From Gammaproteobacteria bacterium (lineage in GTDB: Bacteria > Pseudomonadota > Gammaproteobacteria > JABABF01 > JAHRAO01), in NCBI GenBank assembly GCA_020027215.1, contig JAHRAO010000002.1, positions 1 to 43,895 of the forward strand: 43,895 bases of DNA. The letters run 5' to 3'. The first letter of the stretch is position 1. The number at the start of each line of letters is the position of its first letter. The notes beneath the pieces are model-generated. The model made no database searches and had not been told where the DNA came from. It saw only the letters and a list, made by a program, of their open reading frames with translations. This document shows, piece by piece, positions 34,043 to 43,036 of this stretch. Made by a program: the position numbers and the translations under genes.

Positions 34043-34644
34043 GCACGCACTTGTGCAATAAAGTCGCGCATAAGGGAAAAAGATTTAATTCCTGGAGCGC
34101 TTTCTACGCCGCTACTCACATCGACTCCCCACGGCGAAAAATACTGCAAGCATGCAAGGATATTTTGATTATTTAACCCGCCCGCTATCACATTGTTGCG
34201 CGCTAAACTCAGCGGCAATTGTTCCCATGCAAAGCAAGTTCCACCACCGCCGGGCATGGAATCACTCCCACAATCAAATAAAAATCGGGTTCGAGGGGCA
34301 AATAAACGGGTCTTCTGCATGACATCACAGGGCAACCGTATTGCTTTTATATAGGGCATAGCGTATGCCTCGCATGCGGTGACCAATTCATCACCGTGAA
34401 ATTGTAATCGCTTGAGGGGAACATGTCGCAATACGTTACTAATTTTATGCGCGGATTCATTGACAAAGACCCCTACTGGCGCCACGTATTCGGGAAGCGT
34501 CGCAACGATAGCCGCCGCACACTCAATGGTCACTGTGCGCGGGCTATCATCATAAAATACCAATCCTATTGCATCGGCACCTGCTCGGCAAGCGTCATGC
34601 GCATCACGCACACTGGTGATGCCACAAATTTTAACCGCGGTCAT
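34030..34644 (-). CDS. trpF: Phosphoribosylanthranilate isomerase
   Basis: 204 residues, a (beta/alpha)8 barrel. Conserved pieces are AVKICGITSVRDAHDACRAG (catalytic Cys), AIGLVFYDDSPRTV, PVGVFVNES, LKRLQFHGDE, FLFDCGSD (catalytic Asp), NNVIAGGLNNQNI and GVDVSSGVES. It catalyses the third step of tryptophan synthesis. ATG 34644 fits the family N-terminus; a reading from 34848 would add 68 residues shadowing der. It overlaps the end of der by 14 nt. No trpA or trpB gene lies in the window. Confidence 0.93.
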   Translation of the reverse strand: MTAVKICGITSVRDAHDACRAGADAIGLVFYDDSPRTVTIECAAAIVATLPEYVAPVGVFVNESAHKISNVLRHVPLKRLQFHGDELVTACEAYAMPYIKAIRLPCDVMQKTRLFAPRTRFLFDCGSDSMPGGGGTCFAWEQLPLSLARNNVIAGGLNNQNILACLQYFSPWGVDVSSGVESAPGIKSFSLMRDFIAQVRAYRP

Positions 34645-35983
34645 AGCGTTTATTCTCCGAAATATACGGGTTTGTGGTCTTTTTGAACTCCACGCGCACG
34701 GGAACATTATGCAACGCCAACTCTTGACGAAAATAATTTTGCAAATAGCGCCGATAATGTTGAGGGAGATGATCGGTTTGCCCGCCATGCACCACAACTC
34801 GCCAACGCCCATCTGGGTGAGCATAACGCAATTGAATGCGTTTGCCACGCACCAAAGGTGGTGGGTTCTGCATCACCGCCTGCTGCAACAAACGGGTGAG
34901 ATGTGCTGTTTTAAGCGGTGGTGCATCTAATGCAGTATTCAAAGCATCCATGAGTCGTTTGATGCCATGACCGTATTGCGCTGAAATCATATAGGGTTTA
35001 ATGAAATCAATAAATGCTAATCTGCGCTCTAATTCGCGACCAACCCTTGCTTTATCCGCTGCGCGTACTTGATCCCATTTATTGACCGCAATCAATAAAA
35101 TACACTGAGCGCGCACAACTTCACCCAATAAACGCAGATCTTGTTCCACTATACCTTCGCAACCATCCAACAACACAATTGCCGCCTCGGCATGGCGTAC
35201 TGTATGCAAGGTTTGGCTTATGGAAAATTTCTCCGCCAAGCCATTAGAACGCGCCCGCCGCCGAACACCAGCAGTATCCACCAAACGATAAGGGCGTTCG
35301 TTATAGTGGCAATCTACGGCAATACTATCGCGCGTTGTTCCAGGGATATCGGAAACACTCATGCGCGGGGCACCACACATATAATTCAAAAAAGTGGATT
35401 TACCGACATTGGGTCGGCCAAATAATGCAACCTGAGGAGCGGATTGTCCATGCGGGGGAGATAAATGCGCCTGATGGGCGTGCGGCGTGCGGGACATCAC
35501 AGAATTTTCGATTGCCGTACACAATTCGCTGATGCCATGACCGTATTGCGCTGAGATCTCGTAGACTTTTCCTAACCCCAAAGCATAACCTTCTGCTCCG
35601 CCCGAAGTTGCTCCTTTCGTATCCATTTTATTAGCGACAAGTAATATCGGTTTATTGACTCGTCGCATCCGTTGGGCTAAATTGTAATCGTGCGCCTGAA
35701 TACCGCATGAAGCATCAATAATCCACAACAATAAATGGGATTCATCAATAGCGATTTGCGTTTGTTGCTCAAATGCCGTAGGCGCAGACACACTTAATCC
35801 AGCCGTATCCACTAACCATATTGACTCACAGCGACGCAATGGTGCATAACGACGATCGCGGGTTAATCCGGCATAGTCTCCAATCAGTGCAGGGCGTCCC
35901 CCGACTAAACGATTAAAAAGAGTAGATTTGCCGACGTTGGTTTGCCCGACCAGCGCAACGATAATTCCATCATCCATATTCAC
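34631..35983 (-). CDS. der: Ribosome-associated GTPase Der (EngA)
   Basis: 450 residues. Tandem GTPase domains: G1 motifs GQTNVGKST (the usual Arg-Pro is Gln-Thr here) and GRPNVGKST, switch pieces GLTRDRRYA and GTTRDSIAV, DTAG twice, NKMD and NKWD. A KH-like C-terminal domain follows (KRIQLRYAHPDGRWRVVVHG, YLQNYFRQELALHNVPVRVEFK). Der acts in 50S assembly. Both G5 motifs read ISAQYGHGI and share a 25-bp identical DNA stretch. The start may be GTG 35983 or ATG 35977, both directly behind the radical SAM stop. Confidence 0.95.
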   Translation of the reverse strand: MNMDDGIIVALVGQTNVGKSTLFNRLVGGRPALIGDYAGLTRDRRYAPLRRCESIWLVDTAGLSVSAPTAFEQQTQIAIDESHLLLWIIDASCGIQAHDYNLAQRMRRVNKPILLVANKMDTKGATSGGAEGYALGLGKVYEISAQYGHGISELCTAIENSVMSRTPHAHQAHLSPPHGQSAPQVALFGRPNVGKSTFLNYMCGAPRMSVSDIPGTTRDSIAVDCHYNERPYRLVDTAGVRRRARSNGLAEKFSISQTLHTVRHAEAAIVLLDGCEGIVEQDLRLLGEVVRAQCILLIAVNKWDQVRAADKARVGRELERRLAFIDFIKPYMISAQYGHGIKRLMDALNTALDAPPLKTAHLTRLLQQAVMQNPPPLVRGKRIQLRYAHPDGRWRVVVHGGQTDHLPQHYRRYLQNYFRQELALHNVPVRVEFKKTTNPYISENKRYDRG

Positions 35984-37012
35984 TTAAAATAAAGATCTTT
36001 GCCCATCTAAAGAAGGAGGGATAAAATAGTCGGCACGCAAGGGGGGATATTGTCCATCCAAGCCATAACGGTGGCGAGCGAGATAAAAGCGTTGGGCAAT
36101 GACATCGGCATAGGGTCCTTCCCCGCGCATTCTATGACCATAATCAGCGCAGTAGATATCGCCTCCATGCATTTGGCGCAAAGCATTCAACACGCGTTCA
36201 GCGCGCTCTGGATAATTGGCGGTGAGCCAGCTGGGAAATAACTGACGCAGTTCCCACGGCAAGCGCAACATCATATAACCCGCTGAAATGGCTCCCCGCT
36301 GCGCCGATTGTTGCACAATATTTTCTATTTCGTGGTCGGTGAGACCGGGGATTATTGGCGCCACGAGTACCGTGGTCGGAATACCCGCTGCGCTCAATCG
36401 CTCAATAATTTTCAAGCGTCTCTGCGGAGCAGCGGCACGTGGTTCCATACGGCAATTGAGATCTACATCTAAAGTTGTAATGGAAATAGCTACCGACACC
36501 AAGTTTTTTGCCGCCATAGGTGCTAACAAATCCAAATCACGTTCAATCAAAGTGGATTTAGTAATTAGTTGCAAGGGGTGGGCACATTCAGAAAATAACT
36601 CTACCAACTGCCGCGTAATCCGCAAACGGCGCTCTACAGGTTGGTAAGCATCGGTATTAATACCCAATACAATCGGGTGCGGACGATAAGCGGGGCGAGC
36701 AAATACGGCACGCAGTGCTTTTGCAGCATTTTTCTTGGCAAAAATCTTGGTTTCAAAATCTAATCCCGGTGACAAATTCAGATAAGCATGTGACGGGCGC
36801 GCAAAACAATAAGCACAACCGTGTTCACACCCTCTATAAGGATTAATGGAATGCGTGAAAGGTATATCGGGTGACCGATTTGTGCTGATCAATTGCCCAG
36901 CGGAATCATCAAATATTTGGGTTTTTCGCCGCTCATCGCTCACGGTGGTCTCCCAACCGTCATCGTACGACTCTGTTTTTTGGTGATCGTAGCGCCCAGA
37001 GGGATTGATCAC
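35984..37012 (-). CDS. PA0069-family radical SAM protein (SplB-like)
   Basis: 342 residues from GTG 37012. The radical SAM cluster motif is Cys62-x3-Cys66-x2-Cys69 in RGCEHGCAYCFARPSHAY, followed by SPGLDFETKIFAKKNAA, GINTDAYQPVERRLRITR and MEPRAAAPQRRLK. The family, related to spore photoproduct lyase (COG1533), is common in proteobacteria; its function is unproven. The codons just upstream of GTG 37012 also look conserved (KGRGAV before INP), yet no ATG, GTG or TTG occurs there. AGAGGG at 37066-37061 is well placed for an AUC (37054) or AUA (37051) start, so the true N-terminus may be longer. Confidence 0.88.
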   Translation of the reverse strand: MINPSGRYDHQKTESYDDGWETTVSDERRKTQIFDDSAGQLISTNRSPDIPFTHSINPYRGCEHGCAYCFARPSHAYLNLSPGLDFETKIFAKKNAAKALRAVFARPAYRPHPIVLGINTDAYQPVERRLRITRQLVELFSECAHPLQLITKSTLIERDLDLLAPMAAKNLVSVAISITTLDVDLNCRMEPRAAAPQRRLKIIERLSAAGIPTTVLVAPIIPGLTDHEIENIVQQSAQRGAISAGYMMLRLPWELRQLFPSWLTANYPERAERVLNALRQMHGGDIYCADYGHRMRGEGPYADVIAQRFYLARHRYGLDGQYPPLRADYFIPPSLDGQRSLF

Positions 37013-37060
37013 CGCACCGCGCCCTTTATGTTGTTTTAATTGAGTTTCTATGATAGTTAT

Positions 37061-37103
37061 CCCTCTACAATAAAGCCATGGCCTTTACACTTTCCATTAT
37101 AAC
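37061..37103. promoter_or_regulatory. Overlapping divergent -10 elements and SD between the radical SAM gene and mfd
   Basis: ATTATAAC at 37096-37103 reads as TATAAT on the minus strand (37101-37096) and TATAAC on the plus strand (37098-37103), so the two promoters would overlap and may compete. Neither has a convincing -35. Downstream on the minus strand, AGAGGG (37066-37061) is a Shine-Dalgarno with no canonical start codon at normal spacing. Confidence 0.45.
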
Positions 37104-37142
37104 GCGTGCACCACGGCAACGTGCCGGGTGTGAACATGCTAT

Positions 37143-40100
37143 TTGACGGTGCCATCTCGCACAGCAGCATATTGGGACAGTATGGACGGTTGTGCTGCTG
37201 CCCATGCTATTATTGAGACGACACAACACGAGCAGAGCGTCTCTATTGTCGTAGTTCCCGACAGTTACCACGCCGAAAATATGGAGCGAGAAATGCATTT
37301 TTTTTCTCCATCCGACGATCCGGTGCCTGTATGGCGTTTCCCTGATAGAGAAATACTCCCCTACGATGTTTTATCTCCCGAACAAGTGATTACCGCCACG
37401 CGTTTGCGCGTTCTACACCAATTGCCGCGGTTGTCGTATGGGGTATGCATTGTCGCACTCCCTTCGCTACTGCACCGTTTGCCCCCGACCGATTATGTGG
37501 GATGCCATACCTTATTTGCCGCAATCGGTGATTCTTGTGATCTCACTCTCCTTCAACAACAACTGACAATCAATGGTTACCAAAAAGTCACCACCACTTA
37601 TTCGCCTGGGGAATTTTCCTGCCGCGGTGCTATCATAGACATTTTTCCTGGAGGGAGTGACCGCCCTTATCGCATCGAAGTCTGCGATGAACGCATTGAA
37701 AGCATGCGCTCTTTTGACGCCCATACCCAACGGAGCTATCGTCAATTAGACAAAATTGAATTATTGCCTTCGCAGGAAGTGGCATTGAATAGCGAATCCA
37801 TTGCACTCTTTGCGCATCAATGGCACAAGTATTTTCCACAATACGATGACACCCATCCACTATTCACGCACATCATCAAACAAGTTGCCGTAAGCGGGAT
37901 AGAAAATTATCTCCCTCTCTTCTTTACCCAGACTGCCACCCTCTTTGATTACCTCCCGCCAAAGAGTCATTTTTATCTCGCCGCTCATCCGTATGATCAC
38001 AGTGCCCAAACATGGCAGGATATTAAAAGCCGATATGCCGATGAACCGACAGACAGCCGCCCGCGCTTGCCACCCACCACATTATTCTTATCCGCGCAGG
38101 AAATATGCACCCACTTAGACAATTACCCATGTAGAAAGTTGCGTTCATACCATGGCAAATCCAATTCGCACTCGTTCCCAGATATCCGTATGAACCAGCA
38201 GCACGACAGACCATTAAAAGCACTGGTGACTTGGTTGTCAAGTCATTCTGAACGGGTACTGATTTGCCTCAATGCGCATCATCGCAAGCAATCCATAATG
38301 ACGCTATTAGAACAAGAAGGAATCGGGGCAATTGAATGTGAAAACTGGCAATCATTTGTCCATCTCTCGGCAAAAGTTGCCTTGACTATTGGAGATTTAA
38401 TGCGCGGGCAAGAAATTATTGCCGGTCAATTGACAATTATCACCGAAAACGAACTATTTGATCAAATTGCCGAGCCGCCGGCGACTCGCACAAAAATCAC
38501 ACCGCAAGAGCAGTTGTTAGATATGCATACCCTCCATTGTGGTGATTTGATTATTCATCGCGAACATGGAGTTGGACGCTACATCGGCTTAGAAACCATT
38601 GCCCATGACGACTACCAAGCGGATTATTTCAAAATTCAATATGCACGCGCAGCACTTCTATTCGTTCCGATCAGTGCGATTGATCTGCTGAGCCGATGTA
38701 TGGAAAGCACTACCCCACTCAATATACTCGGCGATAAGCGTTGGAAAACGATGCGCAACAAAGCGCAGAAAAAAATCCACGATATGGCAGCTGAATTATT
38801 ACAACTTTACGCTCATAGGCGCATTGCTCAAGGAACGGCACTTGCCACACACGCCGATTATCATGCTTTTGCAAAATCCTGCCCATTCGTGCCCACCGCC
38901 GATCAGCAAGCCGCCATTGACACCACTCTTGCCGATTTAGAAAAACCTCACCCCATGAACCGTTTAATTTGTGGCGATGTGGGGTTTGGTAAAACCGAAA
39001 TTGCGATGCACGCTGCTTTCATCGCTGCCATACAAGGCAAGCAAGTTGTTGTGCTCGCTCCAACGACTATATTAGCGCAGCAGCATTACGATTCATTTTG
39101 TGATAGGTTTATTGAATGGCCTATCCGTATTCATTTATTATCTCGTAGCGTTCAAAAAAAAGCGCACAGCGAAACGCTCACGCAGGTTGAGGATGGGCGG
39201 TGTGATATATTGATTGGAACTCATCGCATACTGCGCAGCGATATTCATTTTCACCAACTCGGATTGGTCATCATTGACGAAGAACACCGTTTTGGGGTTC
39301 GCGATAAAGAAAAACTCAATGCACTGCGGGAAACAGTGAATGTATTTACTCTCAGCGCTACTCCCATTCCGCGCACGCTCCATCAAGCGTTAGAAGGGTT
39401 CATGGACATTTCTCTCATTACCACACCACCACCGGGGCGATTACCCATTAAGAGCTTCATACGGGAATATACAAAAAACATTGTCCAGGAAGCGATCCAA
39501 CGCGAACATTTACGCGGCGGGCAGGTATACTATCTGCACAATCAAGTGGCAACCATTGAAAATGCCGCACAGCAACTGCGTGAGTGGTTTCCCCATATCG
39601 CTATTGGCGTTGCCCATGGCCAATCGCGGACTGTCGCACAAGTGATGCGCAATTTTTATCGCCAACATATTCAGGTGTTGGTATGTTCGACGATTATCGA
39701 AAGTGGTATCCATATCGCCAATGCCAACACCATCATCATCAATAACGCTCATTTACTGGGGCTAGCACAGTTGCACCAATTGCGCGGGCGTGTGGGGCGC
39801 GGCAAACGCCAAGCATATAGCTACTTTTTATTTTCTTCTGTGATTAAAAAGGATGCGCTCAAACGATTACAAGCCATTGGTCAACACAGCGAAATTGGTT
39901 CGGGGCTTGCATTAGCGCTCCACGATCTAGAAATGCGTGGCGCAGGTGATATTTTAGGCAAAGAACAAAGCGGGCACATTCAAGGCATCAGCTATTCGCT
40001 GTATCTCCATCTTTTGCAACAGACAATCCAGCTGATGCGTGAATCACCCGATGACCCATTGATGGATTCCCAAGAGGTGGATATAGAACTCCCATGCTCA

Positions 40101-40520
40101 GCACTGATTCCCAGTGATTATTTATCCGATGTCAACCTCCGTCTTGTATTGTATAACAAGATTGGGCGCGCCCAAAAGGATGCCGAATTTGCAAAACTAC
40201 GCGATGAAATTGCCGATCGTTTCGGAAAAATCCCACCAGCGGTGGATAATTTATTAGCGATCAGCGCACTGAAAAAGCATGCTTTTTCCCGTAAAATCCG
40301 TACTATTCATGTGCGGCGCACACACGGATTTATACAATTTAAGCCCGAGGTTCACATGACCACTCTAGTGGAAATCATCCAACGTTTTCCGCAGCGCTAC
40401 CGAATAACTCCGGACGGCAGGCTCACTTTCGTTGCCCCCCCGCCCAATCGTCAATTACGCTTTATTCGCTCGCTGCTCAACACTCTACAAGCGCGGGAAA
40501 ACAAAGACGTAAGCACATAA
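37143..40520 (+). CDS. mfd: Transcription-repair coupling factor Mfd
   Basis: 1125 residues. The N-terminal UvrB-like region has [18 protein letters not shown] and [19 protein letters not shown]. The RNA-polymerase-interacting domain starts near residue 457 ([20 protein letters not shown]). The RecG-type translocase has Walker [10 protein letters not shown] near 610, DEEH near 711 ([10 protein letters not shown]), and [10 protein letters not shown]. The C-terminal TRCF domain is [15 protein letters not shown]. Mfd removes stalled RNA polymerase at lesions and recruits UvrA. The start is probably TTG 37143; a later GTG at 37149 is possible. It is divergent from the radical SAM gene. Confidence 0.96.
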   Translation: MTVPSRTAAYWDSMDGCAAAHAIIETTQHEQSVSIVVVPDSYHAENMEREMHFFSPSDDPVPVWRFPDREILPYDVLSPEQVITATRLRVLHQLPRLSYGVCIVALPSLLHRLPPTDYVGCHTLFAAIGDSCDLTLLQQQLTINGYQKVTTTYSPGEFSCRGAIIDIFPGGSDRPYRIEVCDERIESMRSFDAHTQRSYRQLDKIELLPSQEVALNSESIALFAHQWHKYFPQYDDTHPLFTHIIKQVAVSGIENYLPLFFTQTATLFDYLPPKSHFYLAAHPYDHSAQTWQDIKSRYADEPTDSRPRLPPTTLFLSAQEICTHLDNYPCRKLRSYHGKSNSHSFPDIRMNQQHDRPLKALVTWLSSHSERVLICLNAHHRKQSIMTLLEQEGIGAIECENWQSFVHLSAKVALTIGDLMRGQEIIAGQLTIITENELFDQIAEPPATRTKITPQEQLLDMHTLHCGDLIIHREHGVGRYIGLETIAHDDYQADYFKIQYARAALLFVPISAIDLLSRCMESTTPLNILGDKRWKTMRNKAQKKIHDMAAELLQLYAHRRIAQGTALATHADYHAFAKSCPFVPTADQQAAIDTTLADLEKPHPMNRLICGDVGFGKTEIAMHAAFIAAIQGKQVVVLAPTTILAQQHYDSFCDRFIEWPIRIHLLSRSVQKKAHSETLTQVEDGRCDILIGTHRILRSDIHFHQLGLVIIDEEHRFGVRDKEKLNALRETVNVFTLSATPIPRTLHQALEGFMDISLITTPPPGRLPIKSFIREYTKNIVQEAIQREHLRGGQVYYLHNQVATIENAAQQLREWFPHIAIGVAHGQSRTVAQVMRNFYRQHIQVLVCSTIIESGIHIANANTIIINNAHLLGLAQLHQLRGRVGRGKRQAYSYFLFSSVIKKDALKRLQAIGQHSEIGSGLALALHDLEMRGAGDILGKEQSGHIQGISYSLYLHLLQQTIQLMRESPDDPLMDSQEVDIELPCSALIPSDYLSDVNLRLVLYNKIGRAQKDAEFAKLRDEIADRFGKIPPAVDNLLAISALKKHAFSRKIRTIHVRRTHGFIQFKPEVHMTTLVEIIQRFPQRYRITPDGRLTFVAPPPNRQLRFIRSLLNTLQARENKDVST

Positions 40521-40570
40521 CGGCGGATAGATAGAATATTCATCGGGTCGCACGCCGATAAAACACTTTT

Positions 40571-40622
40571 TATAATGAACATCTAGATTTGTTACAATAA
40601 ATATTATTGAAATCAGTGAGGT
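40571..40622 (+). promoter_or_regulatory. Candidate promoter and ribosome binding site of the decarboxylase gene
   Basis: TATAAT (40571-40576) and TACAAT (40593-40598) are possible -10 elements. GTGAGGT (40616-40622) is a clear Shine-Dalgarno 4 nt before ATG 40627. CGGCG/CGCCG arms around 40520-40560 might form a weak mfd terminator. Confidence 0.45.
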
Positions 40623-40626
40623 AAAA

Positions 40627-41802
40627 ATGATCCAGCCGAACTTATTTGATGATGCTGCACTCAAATATAACGCCGATGCAGTCTATCACCAGCCATTTTC
40701 CTCTACCCAACAACAAGCGCTGCAGGCATTGTATGAGACGACTGCCCAACGCAACCGAAGGAATATTGGCTATCCCTGCAATCCCGTATTTGATTACTCT
40801 GCACTCTTGCCCTTTTTACATGTGTCAATGAATAATATAGGCGACCCCTATGGTGATAGCTATTATTCCGCTAATATGCACAGCATTGAGCGCGAAGTAT
40901 TACAACAATTTGCCCAACTCGTGCACGCACCAGATGACTATTGGGGTTATATCACTCATGGCGGTACCGAAAGTAATATGTATGGTTTGTATATCGCGCG
41001 CGAATTATTGCCCAACGGCATCGTCTATTATTCTGAAGCTACCCATTACAGCGTGGTCAAGATACTACATGTATTAGGTATGCGCTCTATTACGATCCGT
41101 AGTATGCCCAATGGCGAAATCGATTACGAAGACCTCCAAGAAACACTACAGTTACACCGTGATGTCCCCCCTATTTTAATGATAAATATAGGCACAACTA
41201 TGACCGGTGCCATTGATAATTTGGATAAAATTAGCGCTATGCTAAAAAGTATGGCATTTCCTTCCCACTACATTCATTGTGATGCCGCATTTCACGGCAT
41301 GATTTTGCCCTTTGTCAAAAATCCACCGCCATTCGATTTTTCTGCCAATATTGATAGCATTTCCATTAGCGGGCATAAGCTGATCGGTGCGCCCATGCCC
41401 TGTGGAGTTGTTCTCACGCACCGTCGCAATGTCAGTAGAGTTGCTCACGCGGTAGAATATGTTGGGGTGATGGATACAACCATTAGTGGTTCACGTAATG
41501 CCATAACACCACTCTTATTATGGTACGCTTGGCAACGGCATGGCATGGAGGGTTTCCGCACAATAGTCAATAAATCCATTACCGCAGCAGACGATGCCAT
41601 AAAGCAATTAACCGACTGCGGAATCCGTGCATGGCGTAATCCACATTCGCCAATCGTCGTATTTCCATCGCCTTCATCAGAGACCATTCGTAAATGGCAT
41701 CTCGCATCACAAAGTGGGCAATCGCATATTATTACCCTACCGCATGTATCAAGCGAGCTTCTCGCTGAATTTATTACCGATATCCTGAAAGATCTATCAT
41801 GA
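40627..41802 (+). CDS. hdc: PLP-dependent histidine decarboxylase-like enzyme
   Basis: 391 residues, a group II amino-acid decarboxylase. Family blocks seen are RRNIGYPCNPVFDYS, NNIGDPYGDSYYSANMHSIE, GYITHGGTESNMYGLYIARE, YSEATHYSVVKIL, MINIGTTMTGAIDNLDKI, HCDAAFHGMILPFV (PLP-pairing Asp), Lys251 in SISGHKLIGAPMPCG (Schiff base), and YVGVMDTTISGSRNA. This matches PLP-type histidine decarboxylases (histamine formation), whose relatives include serine decarboxylases, so the substrate is not certain. No siderophore or histidine-transporter genes are nearby. It overlaps the ACT-domain gene by 4 nt (ATGA). Confidence 0.88.
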   Translation: MIQPNLFDDAALKYNADAVYHQPFSSTQQQALQALYETTAQRNRRNIGYPCNPVFDYSALLPFLHVSMNNIGDPYGDSYYSANMHSIEREVLQQFAQLVHAPDDYWGYITHGGTESNMYGLYIARELLPNGIVYYSEATHYSVVKILHVLGMRSITIRSMPNGEIDYEDLQETLQLHRDVPPILMINIGTTMTGAIDNLDKISAMLKSMAFPSHYIHCDAAFHGMILPFVKNPPPFDFSANIDSISISGHKLIGAPMPCGVVLTHRRNVSRVAHAVEYVGVMDTTISGSRNAITPLLLWYAWQRHGMEGFRTIVNKSITAADDAIKQLTDCGIRAWRNPHSPIVVFPSPSSETIRKWHLASQSGQSHIITLPHVSSELLAEFITDILKDLS

Positions 41803-42209
41803 ACAAAAAGACACAATTACAACAAATCGTCGTCATCACTGAGAATAAAGCGGGGGTTATCGCCCGCATCACCGAAAGGCTTGCCGAAAATAATATCAAT
41901 ATTGAAAGTATAAACGCAGTCGGTGAAGATGGAGCGGGGGTCGTAGTGCTGATCACCGACAATTACCACGCCGCAATGGAAGCATTGCGCACTTTACCTT
42001 ATCGGGTCATTGCCGAAGAAGTGTGTCTTATCCGCATCCCCGATCAACCCGGCGCATTGGCAAAAATTGCTCATCGCTTTAAGGTTGACCGCGTCAATAT
42101 TCGTTGTATGAATATTGTCCAGAGGCAACAGAAATATACCATTGTCGCCATATCGGTCAGTGATACACTCGCTGCACGGCGTTTGCTAAAAGATGTGTTG
42201 CTGTCTTAA
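41799..42209 (+). CDS. Tandem ACT-domain protein
   Basis: 136 residues made of two ACT domains: ~8-65 (QIVVITENKAGVIARITERL, NNINIESINAVG) and ~75-136 (VCLIRIPDQPGALAKIAHRF, RVNIRCMNIVQR). ACT domains bind amino acids and regulate metabolic enzymes allosterically. No catalytic domain is attached. The ATGA overlap with the decarboxylase gene implies coupled translation, so it may sense the amino acid used by, or regulate, that enzyme; this is inference. Confidence 0.85.
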   Translation: MNKKTQLQQIVVITENKAGVIARITERLAENNINIESINAVGEDGAGVVVLITDNYHAAMEALRTLPYRVIAEEVCLIRIPDQPGALAKIAHRFKVDRVNIRCMNIVQRQQKYTIVAISVSDTLAARRLLKDVLLS

Positions 42210-42253
42210 TGCAGCGTGCACTCTTTCTTTAAGTACATGCATTTACTCCGACC

Positions 42254-43033
42254 ATGATTGATTGGTTGGCATTGCCGTTTTATATCAGTAGCATTGCTGT
42301 ACTCTGCTGGCGCACGAGTATCAGGCATCTCGTTTACATTTACTGCGCTATTTGCGCCGGTTTAGTTATACATTTTTCATATTACTGGCGCTGGATCACT
42401 TCTTTTGATAACTATCGTTTAGGTTTATTTGAATCTATGGTCTATGTCACGGGAATTATGCTTTTCGCTATTCTGTTAAATGATATTCGCCTCCGGCGCA
42501 GTAGCGCAATGCTTTTAATGCTGTTGTGTGCCAATACCGCGCTCTACTGCATTATTCTCCTTTGGCCACAACAATTTGCTACCACCACTGCGCTGCATGG
42601 AGATATCGCTATCCACCAAGCACTCTCCATGCTCGCTTACGCTTTAATGACTATAGTGGCTTTTATTGCGGTGATATTCTTTGCGCAATCTTACGCCTTC
42701 AAGCATCACTATACACGCGGTGTTTTGCCGTGGATGCCATCGCTGCAAACTTTAGAAAAGTTCTTTATTACCGTTTTTTGGGCGGGAATTATTGCGTTGT
42801 GCGGCGCACAAATTGCTGGGATCTGGTTAGTGCAAGATATTTTTGCCCAACACTTATCGCACAAAATATTTTTCTCGCTCTTGGCATTGGGGATATACGC
42901 CGTTTTGCTTATCGGTTATTATCGCCATCATTGGCGAGGGAATCAAATGGTACGGTGGAGTTTATGGGCATATCTGTGTTTTGTCATCTCTTATTCCGGC
43001 ACGCAATGGGTATTATCGCTGGTATCGGTATAA
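42254..43033 (+). CDS. YpjD/CcsA-like inner-membrane protein
   Basis: 259 residues with about eight hydrophobic segments; cytochrome c assembly (CcsA/HemX) family. Typical pieces are HQALSMLAYALMTIVAFIAV (conserved His), LSHKIFFSLLALGIYAVLLI (second His), RHHWRGNQMVRWSLWAYLCF and SGTQWVLSLV. The E. coli relative is YpjD. The family links to heme or cytochrome handling, but YpjD has no firm function. The gene lies 44 nt after the ACT gene and 3 nt before spoT, so it is in the same operon as spoT. Confidence 0.85.
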   Translation: MIDWLALPFYISSIAVLCWRTSIRHLVYIYCAICAGLVIHFSYYWRWITSFDNYRLGLFESMVYVTGIMLFAILLNDIRLRRSSAMLLMLLCANTALYCIILLWPQQFATTTALHGDIAIHQALSMLAYALMTIVAFIAVIFFAQSYAFKHHYTRGVLPWMPSLQTLEKFFITVFWAGIIALCGAQIAGIWLVQDIFAQHLSHKIFFSLLALGIYAVLLIGYYRHHWRGNQMVRWSLWAYLCFVISYSGTQWVLSLVSV

Positions 43034-43036
43034 AGT

